Below, one piece after another: positions 36,379-44,155 of a DNA stretch of 64,000 bases (the stretch's first letter is position 1; each line of letters begins with the position of its first letter). A program made the translations under genes and the position numbers. The stretch spans positions 62,001-126,000 of the forward strand of contig JADGDD010000005.1 in assembly GCA_016745075.1 (NCBI GenBank), written 5' to 3'. This DNA is from Planctomycetota bacterium. Its GTDB lineage: Bacteria; Planctomycetota; UBA11346. The notes under the pieces are model-generated. The model saw nothing but the letters and a program-made list of their open reading frames with translations, had not been told where the DNA came from and searched no databases.

Positions 36379-37959
36379 TTAGCGTGGTTGTTCTTCCGGT
36401 GCCATCCAAGATGGCTGCATGATTTGGTTCCGACGTGCTGTGACCAATTGTGCAAATTCATCACTCAGATGGAATGGATGTGCTTCTTCTGGGAATGGGT
36501 GGTCGAAGCTGTCTAGGTGTACGCGGAGTCGTTGTTTCAAATCGGTAAGCACATCGGCGCATGCAGGATCATTAACCAAGTTGAGTTGTTCGTGCGGATC
36601 GGCTTCTATATTATAGAGCTGGTCTGCGGCAAAGTAATTGGGATGGAAATATGCTGCGTAGTGCGTTGCATTGGCCATGCTATTCATGTAATCAAGAGCG
36701 AGCGCTTGGTTACCAGATTGCATACGCTCTATAGCCTCATCTGAATAACGGAAGGCAATATATTTCCATTTGCCACAGCGCACGGCACGAGCAGTACCAA
36801 ATTCATAATACAAATCATCGTGTATTTCATCAGCATTGTTTTGTAATAATGGCAAATAACTCGTGCCATCAATGATGGTGTCTTTTGGTTGTGGGACATC
36901 ACAAATATCTAAGAGTGTTGGCAGCATGTCTACGTTTTGTACCATGCCGTTAATGGTTGTATCTGCGGGTACTTGTGCAGGCCAGCGCATGGCCATTGGT
37001 ACGTGAATTCCACGTTCATATAGACTGCCTTTGGCGTGTACATTGTGGTCTACATGGTAGAGAATAATAGTATTGTCGGCAATGCCCATCTCATCTATTT
37101 TGTTCATGACTGCACCAACAGCGTCATCTAGCCATAATGCGCCTGCGGTGTTATGGGTGTATGGAATGCCGGCTTGTTGCAGGCGGTCCTTAATGGTATG
37201 GCGTTTTGGCATGCAATTTGGTGCTGCATCTAAAATACCGGCAGAAGTAATGAGGGGGTCGCCATTGTCTATGGTGTCGCGGTGGTCTGGGCCGTGGATA
37301 ACTGTTGTGCACATATAGAGCATGAATGGTTCGTCTTCTTTGTGCTGTTGTTCATCAAGGAAATTAAGCGCACCTTGGGTAATCCATTCGGTATTATGTA
37401 TATGCATTTTTTTGGCAGAACAAATATCAACATTATTCCAGTACAAACTATCTGCGTAATCAAAACCGATGCGGTTCATTTCCTTTACGGCATTGGCATG
37501 ACTGCTAGCAAAAGCCGCTTGTACTTCTGGGTCATACGGGTCTGCATCTTCGGCTATATCAGTCATAACTACGCCAATATCTCCTGGCGGTAGGCCAGCA
37601 TGCATTTTGCCCACATAGCCGGTACGGTAGCCAGCCTGTTGGAACATCCCGCCGATATTATCTTGTGGGCGGTTGATGTAAGAATTCCATTTTAAATTGT
37701 ACGGTTCGGTTGTTGGACATTCATCCAAAAATTGTTTAGTACGGCAATGCCCTGGATGATGCCCAGTGAGGTAGCTATAACGGCTTGGTGTGCAAACCGC
37801 AGAGGAAGCGTAAGCATTAGGAAAGGTAGCACCTTCATGAGCAAGACGGTCTAGGTTGGGGGTGAGTACATCGGAGCCACCGCCAGAGAAACCAAGCATG
37901 CTGTGATCGGTATCGTCAGAAATGATTAAGACTATATTGGGGCGTTGGGCTGTGCTCAT
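36379..37959 (-). CDS. Type I (formylglycine) sulfatase
   Basis: 526 residues from the ATG at 37959; a TTG at 38010 opens the frame earlier but adds an unconvincing segment. The core is RPNIVLIISDDTDH (metal Asp-Asp at 15-16) and the formylglycine motif CTPSR (Cys56) in AVCTPSRYSYLTGHHPG. Later metal or sulfate ligands include YVGKMHAG and YHVDHNVHAKGSLYERG. It removes sulfate from a carbohydrate or related ester. No signal peptide is seen, so it may act on imported oligosaccharides. It requires a formylglycine-generating enzyme, not present here. It is divergent from an AraC regulator. Confidence 0.95.
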   Translation of the reverse strand: MSTAQRPNIVLIISDDTDHSMLGFSGGGSDVLTPNLDRLAHEGATFPNAYASSAVCTPSRYSYLTGHHPGHCRTKQFLDECPTTEPYNLKWNSYINRPQDNIGGMFQQAGYRTGYVGKMHAGLPPGDIGVVMTDIAEDADPYDPEVQAAFASSHANAVKEMNRIGFDYADSLYWNNVDICSAKKMHIHNTEWITQGALNFLDEQQHKEDEPFMLYMCTTVIHGPDHRDTIDNGDPLITSAGILDAAPNCMPKRHTIKDRLQQAGIPYTHNTAGALWLDDAVGAVMNKIDEMGIADNTIILYHVDHNVHAKGSLYERGIHVPMAMRWPAQVPADTTINGMVQNVDMLPTLLDICDVPQPKDTIIDGTSYLPLLQNNADEIHDDLYYEFGTARAVRCGKWKYIAFRYSDEAIERMQSGNQALALDYMNSMANATHYAAYFHPNYFAADQLYNIEADPHEQLNLVNDPACADVLTDLKQRLRVHLDSFDHPFPEEAHPFHLSDEFAQLVTARRNQIMQPSWMAPEEQPR

Positions 37960-38109
37960 ATGAAGGTGTCCTACTCTAGTAAAGGTAAAACAGCAGTTTA
38001 TCAGATACAATTATTCTGCTACGCGGTATCTCTAGATAAATGATACTATTCTACTTATAATGTCTGTCATATGGGTTGAAATTGATATAATAATTGGTAA
38101 ATAGCATGT

Positions 38110-38949
38110 ATGAAGGCCTATAAACTTGATTATCCTGGTGATGGCCGTGGCTTTTTGCGAGAAGACATACGGTGTCATTCCCCTGAACAATCATGGCATT
38201 GGCATCGTTCATGGGAGTTAATGCTTATACAGTCAGGACATGGTCGGGTCATGATCGGAGATTACATCGGCCGATACGAGCCACTTCAGGCCTATCTTAT
38301 TGGTCCGGGTTTACCGCACTCATTTGATGGAATAGATGCAGAACGTAGTAGTGATCATCAAGCCTTCTCATTAACAATACATCCACCAGACGCAGATGTA
38401 CAAGAGCAGGCAGAATGGTTGGAACTCCGTTCTCTTCTTGAAGAGGCGGCATACGGTTTACGTTTTCCACAGTTTCTAACCAGAGCCTGTTTAGAGTACG
38501 TACAGGGCATGGAACGTTCTGGGATGGCTGGTTATTTACAGTGTTTACATATGCTGTTGCTTTGTGCGCGGGCGGAATCCTCAGCAGAAAAAATGTCTCA
38601 TTTGCCAGGCAAGTCATTTACTTTTAAAGACAGAGACCGTATGGGCAATCTTTATGAATATGTTTTTAGTCATTATCAAGAGCCGATTACCATCCCAGAT
38701 GTGGCAGCAGCTTTGCATATGAGCGTTTCTCGTTTGCATGCTTTTGTGAAGGAGTGTACTAAACGCACTGTCACAGATTTTATCAATGATGTTCGTATCA
38801 GTAATGCCTGCCGATTACTGATAGAGACCGATCGTTCCATCACCGATATCGCTTACGGGGTGGGTTTTGGGACACTAGCGCATTTTAACCGCAGGTTTAA
38901 GCGTGCACGTGGTATGACCCCGCGTGCCTACCGAAGTAGGACGGGTTGA
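38110..38949 (+). CDS. AraC-family transcriptional regulator
   Basis: 279 residues. The N-terminal cupin (HSPEQSWHWHRSWELMLIQS, then GRVMIGDYIGRYEPLQAYLI and GPGLPHSF) should bind an effector. The C-terminal double helix-turn-helix is PITIPDVAAALHMSVSRLHA and SITDIAYGVGFGTLAHFNRRFKRARGMTPRAYR. It is transcribed away from the sulfatase across about 150 bp, so it probably controls that gene in response to a sulfated-sugar degradation product. Confidence 0.93.
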   Translation: MKAYKLDYPGDGRGFLREDIRCHSPEQSWHWHRSWELMLIQSGHGRVMIGDYIGRYEPLQAYLIGPGLPHSFDGIDAERSSDHQAFSLTIHPPDADVQEQAEWLELRSLLEEAAYGLRFPQFLTRACLEYVQGMERSGMAGYLQCLHMLLLCARAESSAEKMSHLPGKSFTFKDRDRMGNLYEYVFSHYQEPITIPDVAAALHMSVSRLHAFVKECTKRTVTDFINDVRISNACRLLIETDRSITDIAYGVGFGTLAHFNRRFKRARGMTPRAYRSRTG

Positions 38950-38985
38950 CTCAGTTCTGTTCTGCTCTAGCATGCCCGCTCAATC

Positions 38986-39060
38986 AACAAGATGGACCCT
39001 CGGGAGCTGGTCGTGCACATACTGCATGCGCCAAATTACTCACGGCGGGGCCATCTTGTT
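38986..39060 (+). repeat. Long-range inverted repeat just upstream of the alpha-CTD/TPR gene
   Basis: AACAAGATGG at 38986-38995 is complementary to CCATCTTGTT at 39051-39060, and pairing extends into the flanking ACCC/GGGG with one mismatch. The 55-nt interior could fold further. It ends 32 nt before the ATG at 39093, so it would sit in the 5' leader or act as a terminator for the AraC gene. Confidence 0.5.
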
Positions 39061-39092
39061 CTATTAAATAAAAAGATAGAAGGATATTACTT

Positions 39093-40370
39093 ATGGCTTC
39101 AGGAACACTTCCTCGCAGCGCCGATGCACTTGTCGGTTCTGAACTTCCAACACTTGCACAAATCCGTCTGCTCGCACGAATCGCAGACCAAGATGTTCAC
39201 GAACGTCGCCGTCTCAAAGATTTATACGAATCTGGCCTTTCTGGTGTTAAAAGCGATAAAGAATTACGCAAAGGCATCTTAGCCTACGCCCTTGGTTTTC
39301 ATGCTGATGCAGAAGAACTGATCGAAAACGAAAAAGGCGATCTTGCTAAAGGTGTGCTTGGGCTCATCTACGCAGCGGTAGAAGAGTACGATGATGCAGT
39401 CAAACAATTCAAAGCAGCTAAAAAATGTGATGGTGCAGCCGTTGAAAGTGCTCGTGCATTAATTGAAGCTGACAAAGATGCAGATGCAGCCAAAGTGCTT
39501 GAAAAATTACCAGTAACTGCGGACAGTGAATTCTTGGCTGGCTGTTTGGCAGAAAAAGAAGGCCGTGTAGAACGCGCTATTAACGCCTATGAATCTGCTT
39601 TAGAATTAGATCCTCGTCACAGCGAATCAGCATTCAAATTGGGCAACTTATTTGACCGTATCGGTGATGACGACCTTGCTGTAGAGAACTACCTCATGTG
39701 TGCTGATATTTGGCCACATTATCTACCAGGTGTTATGAATCTTGGCGTATTGTATGAAGAGCGTGGCGAAGCAAACGCTGCCATTGACTGTTTCCGTCAA
39801 GTATTGGCATACAATCCAGAAAACTACCGTGCGAAAATATTGCTCCGCGATGCGCAAGCTAGCCGCAGCATGTTTTATGATGAAAATGAAGAACGTCATC
39901 AAGAGCGTATGAACAAAATCCTCAAAACTTCAGTAAATGATTTTGAGCTTTCTGTTCGTAGTCGTAACTGTCTTGCGAAAATGAACATTTTCACTTTGGG
40001 TGATCTTATTAGCATCACCGAACAAGAAATGCTTAACTACAAAAACTTTGGTGAGACATCATTAAAAGAAGTCAAAGAAATGTTGTCTGCCCGTAACTTG
40101 CATCTTGGCATGTTACGTGAGCGTGAAGAAAAAACGCTTCGTAAAGCGGACCAAAAAATTCTTTCAGAAAGCATAGAAAAACTAGAGCTTTCAGAATCAA
40201 CCATGAACATGCTTGGTAAACTTGGCGTCACTCGTATTGGCGACCTTGAACAATACAACGACTTGCAACTCTACCGCGCAGAAGACAGCGGCCAAAGCGT
40301 TGTTCAAGAACTGTTCACCGCAATGGGTGCCCTCGGCTTCAAACTTGAAGGCCCAAATATCCGCGTCTAA
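39093..40370 (+). CDS. TPR protein with two RNA-polymerase alpha-CTD-like domains
   Basis: 425 residues. About 70-280 are TPR helices (ERAINAYESALELDPRHSES, AAIDCFRQVLAYNPENYRAK). Residues about 290-345 match the RpoA C-terminal domain (VNDFELSVRSRNCLAKMNIF, TLGDLISITEQEMLNYKNFG, then ETSLKEVKEML). Residues 352-425 form a second, diverged copy (IEKLELSESTMNMLGKLGVT, RIGDLEQYNDLQLYRAED). In RNA polymerase this domain binds UP-element DNA and activators, so this protein may be a free-standing transcription cofactor. From memory, similar fusions exist in planctomycetes without known function. It has its own terminator, and codon use suggests strong expression. Confidence 0.9.
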   Translation: MASGTLPRSADALVGSELPTLAQIRLLARIADQDVHERRRLKDLYESGLSGVKSDKELRKGILAYALGFHADAEELIENEKGDLAKGVLGLIYAAVEEYDDAVKQFKAAKKCDGAAVESARALIEADKDADAAKVLEKLPVTADSEFLAGCLAEKEGRVERAINAYESALELDPRHSESAFKLGNLFDRIGDDDLAVENYLMCADIWPHYLPGVMNLGVLYEERGEANAAIDCFRQVLAYNPENYRAKILLRDAQASRSMFYDENEERHQERMNKILKTSVNDFELSVRSRNCLAKMNIFTLGDLISITEQEMLNYKNFGETSLKEVKEMLSARNLHLGMLREREEKTLRKADQKILSESIEKLELSESTMNMLGKLGVTRIGDLEQYNDLQLYRAEDSGQSVVQELFTAMGALGFKLEGPNIRV

Positions 40371-40391
40371 GAAAAATAATATTGATACATT

Positions 40392-40423
40392 AAAAAGCCT
40401 GCGCTATTAAGCGCAGGCTTTTT
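40392..40423. terminator. Bidirectional terminator between alpha-CTD/TPR gene and sulfatase
   Basis: AAAAAGCCTGCGC (40392-40404) pairs with GCGCAGGCTTTTT (40411-40423) around a 6-nt loop. It has A-run and T-run flanks suitable for both strands and serves the plus-strand gene ending at 40370 and the minus-strand gene ending at 40470. Confidence 0.88.
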
Positions 40424-40469
40424 AATGTGATATAAAATATTATGGAAGAGGCTTTTTTATGTCAGTTTC

Positions 40470-41873
40470 CTAATACCCTGCATTGACATAATTCGGATCA
40501 GCATTGGGTCCGTGTCCTAATGCTGCGCAACGAACTCGAAATTGTTCGATTGCTTCTGTGTATTTTTCATCATCAATGTAGTTCACATTTTCTTCTGGGT
40601 TCAGGCTCAAATCAAAGAGAACTTCTTTTCTTTTTTCGCCTTCGTCGGTATCACAGAACCAAATATATTTCAGTGTACCCTGTTTGATCATCAAGTTGCC
40701 GCCAACTTGAGAAATACTTTCATCGTTCCAGTTTGGTGCTTCGCCTTTGGCGAGTGGAACCAAACTACGGCTATCAAGCCCTTCTGGGGTTGGAATATCG
40801 GCCATGTCACAGAGGGTTGCATATAAATCACAGAGATTGACATTCTCCGTAATCAACTTGCCGCCTGCAAAGTATTTCGGTGCCCGAATAATGAGCGGTA
40901 CACGGACGCAGCCATCGTAGAATTTAAACTTCCACCAGCAATTGTGCTCGCCCATCAATTCACCGTGGTCAGAACAATAGACAATAATCCAATCATCTAA
41001 ATCTTGGCCAACAGCTTCTAGGCCATCAAGTACCTGTTGGTATTGATCATCAATGCGTTCAATCATCGCAGCATAGGCAGCATGAGCATTGCGAATGTCG
41101 TTCTTACCAAGATCTTTGCCTGGACGCCAGATACCTGGCCAATCCTTTTCTGTTGCCATTTCTGGTAATGGGTTTTCATCAGTAAATGGCTTGGCTTTAT
41201 TCAGATGATAAGCGTAGGCCTCAGGATCATCAGTGATAAATGGGTCATGTGGAGCAATTAAAGAGACCTTGAGCATAACCGGAGCATCTGTTTCTGGATT
41301 ATGCGGACGCAAGCCATTCTGATATTGTAATTTCATCCACATCAGTGCACCATCTACGGTGTACTCATCTACAAATTGAACTGGATTTTCACCAACCCCC
41401 GAGCGCTTAAGAGAGTTGTAAAAATTGGGCGCATCAGAAGCGCCCTCTTCTTGCTGGTATCGAGCAAATTCTTCAGGAACGCGATCTTCCACAAAACCAG
41501 TATGCACATTCAGTTCTTCACCAATGCGTTTGCGCCAGCCTTGCATTTGATCCCAGCCGCTATGGTGTAGCTTACCACAGCAAACGGTGTTATACGCATA
41601 TTGAGAAAAGCGCTTGGCAAAAGTGAGTGAGCTTGGCTGTAAATCTCCATGGAAAGATTCTTGCCCGCAGGTGCGTGGTAATTGCCCAGCTGCCAAAGAA
41701 TGGCGGCACGGCACACAGACAGGATTTGGTGCATAACAGTTACGGAATTGAGCACCCGTTTCAGCAAGCCAATCCAAACACGGGGTACGTACTGGATGTC
41801 CTTCATAACCAGTAAAATCTGGCCGATGCTGATCGCTCATCAGGAATAAAATATTAGGTCGTTTCGTAGTCAT
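40470..41873 (-). CDS. Type I sulfatase with CxPCR maturation motif
   Basis: 467 residues from the ATG at 41873; the frame is open to 41996 but the extra residues lack a start signal. The core is RPNILFLMSDQHRPDF, then NPVCVPCRHSLAAGQLPRTC. The formylglycine consensus is C-x-P-x-R; here it is CVPCR, with Cys in place of the usual Ser. Later ligands are IVYCSDHGELMGEHNCWWK and RVPLIIRAP. No signal peptide is evident. It lacks an adjacent regulator; the AraC gene at 38110 is the nearest. The substrate is probably a sulfated sugar. Confidence 0.92.
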   Translation of the reverse strand: MTTKRPNILFLMSDQHRPDFTGYEGHPVRTPCLDWLAETGAQFRNCYAPNPVCVPCRHSLAAGQLPRTCGQESFHGDLQPSSLTFAKRFSQYAYNTVCCGKLHHSGWDQMQGWRKRIGEELNVHTGFVEDRVPEEFARYQQEEGASDAPNFYNSLKRSGVGENPVQFVDEYTVDGALMWMKLQYQNGLRPHNPETDAPVMLKVSLIAPHDPFITDDPEAYAYHLNKAKPFTDENPLPEMATEKDWPGIWRPGKDLGKNDIRNAHAAYAAMIERIDDQYQQVLDGLEAVGQDLDDWIIVYCSDHGELMGEHNCWWKFKFYDGCVRVPLIIRAPKYFAGGKLITENVNLCDLYATLCDMADIPTPEGLDSRSLVPLAKGEAPNWNDESISQVGGNLMIKQGTLKYIWFCDTDEGEKRKEVLFDLSLNPEENVNYIDDEKYTEAIEQFRVRCAALGHGPNADPNYVNAGY

Positions 41874-41982
41874 GTCGCAAACATAGCAATAAAAGCCACA
41901 GAGTCTAGCGCGAGGTGTAGTGGATAAATACAGGGTAACAATATGGTAAGACCAGTTCCTTAGAAAAGAGACTCGGCTGTCC

Positions 41983-44019
41983 TTATTTGAGTACACCGAT
42001 GTTTAAGGATTTGTTGACGGTATATAGTAGGTATTGACCACTTGGGCTCGGCTGTGCATTTTGTGCCCTGTTTTCATAGAGGTCGGACTGATGAATCAGA
42101 ATTCCGTTGGCGGAATTCTGATATAAAAATAAATTGTATGTATTATTATTTTTATCAACCGGTCCGTAGGTGAAAAGAGTGGCGGCTTGGCTAGCATAAG
42201 TTCCGCTTATGCCTTGTACGTGTAGAGAATAATTATTGGCGTAGGTCTTTGTCTCAGGTAGAAGCAATGAGTCTCCCAAAAAATTAAATGCAAGGACTTG
42301 ACCACGATCCCTATGGTTTTGAGAGAGGCTATACATAATGATTTGTTGAACATCGGGTAATATAAGGGGGCGCATTTCATTTTCTAATGCAGTCAAGAGT
42401 GCAGGTGAGGAAGGTGATGTTTTCTGAGTGCCAATATTCAGGATAAAACATTCGTTTTTATCTGAGAGTAGTGCATATGCTCCATTATGAGAAATAGCAT
42501 GTATACGTAGTGAGGCGAAATCAATGGTGTCGTTATTGAGGTAGAAACTGTTGATGACTTGCCCTTTGTTGTTCTGTATAGTAAAGAGCTTGTTGTCAAA
42601 AGTTAAGGAATGGCCGCCAGTAAAGAATAGGGGGTATGTGTGATTAAGTGTTTTTGGGGGAGAATTCGACGCAGTTGCAGCGAGTTCTAAATGCCAATCA
42701 ATATCTGCGCCTGGATGCCACTTGTGTATTCTTTCGTCTGAAGCGTATCCGTACTGTGCTGAACTATTTTGCAGAATGAACAGAAAGTGTTGCTTATCAT
42801 GCGAGGAGGAAAGATAGTAAATTGTTTCTGGAACAGTGTATGTTTTGCGGGTATTATTTGGATAAATTCGAATGATTTCTTTTCCAAGCCATGCCATAAT
42901 GGAATTATCAGCAAGCATGGAGATATGCCTGTATTGGCCAGCAGAGTGAAGGATAGGAGATGTGAGTGATGCAATGTGTTCGGATTCATTTTCAGCGATA
43001 GTGTAGCGATATATGTCTAAGGATAAGTGCATGTTATTATTCTGTAAGACAGAATAATAACATGCTGTTTCTTGTGTGTTCCAGAGAACGAGAAAATTAG
43101 GATACTTAGGCGTGAAAGGTAGAGTATGGGTTTGTATTAAAGAAAACGCTGGTGTATGAGATTTTGTAAGTTCTGGTGTTTGACTGGCGTTGATTGTTCT
43201 GTTTTTTTCTGAAACAGTAGGGGTTTCACTGAGACTGAGAGATAAGATGCCCCCAGAGAGAAGCACTGCTGCAAATGTTAGTCCGGCAGCCCAGGTCTTG
43301 ATTGATTGCCATGCAAGCATTTTACTTACAGCACCGCTAGCGGAGGCGACCTGAGTCGGAATGTGACCTTTATCAAGTAGGCTGTGCGCAAGTGTAAGAG
43401 CGGCATCTTTAGTGAGGGGGGCTGCGTGTATGGTATTTGTTAAGAGTGTGCCTAAAATGATGACAGTAATACTGAGCCCACGCTTTTGTAGTCGTTTTTG
43501 CAAGAGGGTTTGCGCACGGGCAAGCCGTGTTCGGAAGGTTGCGGCTTTGCACTGAATGAGTTCGGCTGCTTCTGCGCTAGTATGGTCCTGAAAATACCGA
43601 ATGATAAGGGCTTGTTGGTATTTTTTAGGTAAAAGTTGGAGCTCTTCTTGAATAAGCGACTTGTACTCTCCAGTGTGACCGCTTTCTTCAGTCGTTAGTC
43701 GAGTCATATGTGCTACCTCTTTCTCTCGTTGTTTGCGGCGGCGATCGGCTCTGTTGAAATCTAGTGCAGCGCACCGAGCAACTTTATAGAGAAAAGGGGC
43801 TATAGATTGGCGCTCTTTTATGGTAGCTGCTTTTTGAGCAAGGATAAGAAAGCTGGCCTGAACAGCATCTTCTACATCATGGTCTTGATACAAAACAGAC
43901 TTGCAAACAGAACGAACCATACCGTTATAGCGCTCAACTAAATCTGTAAACGCTTTGTCTGACTCCTTTTCAATGAAAAGGTTCAGTAGCTGAGTATCGC
44001 TTGGTTCTGTCTCCCGCAT
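41983..44019 (-). CDS. ECF sigma factor fused to a membrane-anchored extracytoplasmic domain
   Basis: 678 residues from the ATG at 44019 (GAAAGGTGG just upstream). Residues 1-175 are an ECF sigma factor: region 2 (FTDLVERYNGMVRSVCKSVL and DHDVEDAVQASFLILAQKA) and region 4 (LLPKKYQQALIIRYFQDHTS, AEAAELIQCKAATFRTRLAR). Two hydrophobic segments follow (about 180-200, LSITVIILGTLLTNTIHA, and about 240-262, AAGLTFAAVLLSGGILSLSL). The last 400 residues read as beta-rich, propeller-like repeats. A fused anti-sigma/sensor would replace a separate anti-sigma gene, an architecture known from planctomycete ECF groups. It is divergent from the hydrolase-thioredoxin fusion. Confidence 0.92.
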   Translation of the reverse strand: MRETEPSDTQLLNLFIEKESDKAFTDLVERYNGMVRSVCKSVLYQDHDVEDAVQASFLILAQKAATIKERQSIAPFLYKVARCAALDFNRADRRRKQREKEVAHMTRLTTEESGHTGEYKSLIQEELQLLPKKYQQALIIRYFQDHTSAEAAELIQCKAATFRTRLARAQTLLQKRLQKRGLSITVIILGTLLTNTIHAAPLTKDAALTLAHSLLDKGHIPTQVASASGAVSKMLAWQSIKTWAAGLTFAAVLLSGGILSLSLSETPTVSEKNRTINASQTPELTKSHTPAFSLIQTHTLPFTPKYPNFLVLWNTQETACYYSVLQNNNMHLSLDIYRYTIAENESEHIASLTSPILHSAGQYRHISMLADNSIMAWLGKEIIRIYPNNTRKTYTVPETIYYLSSSHDKQHFLFILQNSSAQYGYASDERIHKWHPGADIDWHLELAATASNSPPKTLNHTYPLFFTGGHSLTFDNKLFTIQNNKGQVINSFYLNNDTIDFASLRIHAISHNGAYALLSDKNECFILNIGTQKTSPSSPALLTALENEMRPLILPDVQQIIMYSLSQNHRDRGQVLAFNFLGDSLLLPETKTYANNYSLHVQGISGTYASQAATLFTYGPVDKNNNTYNLFLYQNSANGILIHQSDLYENRAQNAQPSPSGQYLLYTVNKSLNIGVLK

Positions 44020-44105
44020 GACCACCTTTCTGTAGGTGAGGATATACACATAGCTCATCTTTCTACAACTATTCCGCCACGAGATAGAGAAGTGTTTCAT
44101 TTTTC

Positions 44106-44133
44106 TGAAACAAAAAAAGGTTTGGTGGCGGTA
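44106..44133 (+). promoter_or_regulatory. Candidate ECF-type promoter and overlapping inverted repeat
   Basis: TGAAAC (44106-44111) and CGGTA (44129-44133), spaced 17 nt, resemble the TGAAAC-N16-CGTA promoters of several ECF sigma factors. TGAAAC is also the right arm of an inverted repeat (GTTTCA, 44094-44099). It lies between the ECF gene and the divergent secreted fusion gene. Confidence 0.35.
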
Positions 44134-44155
44134 TGGGGTAAAGGAGGCATATCTT

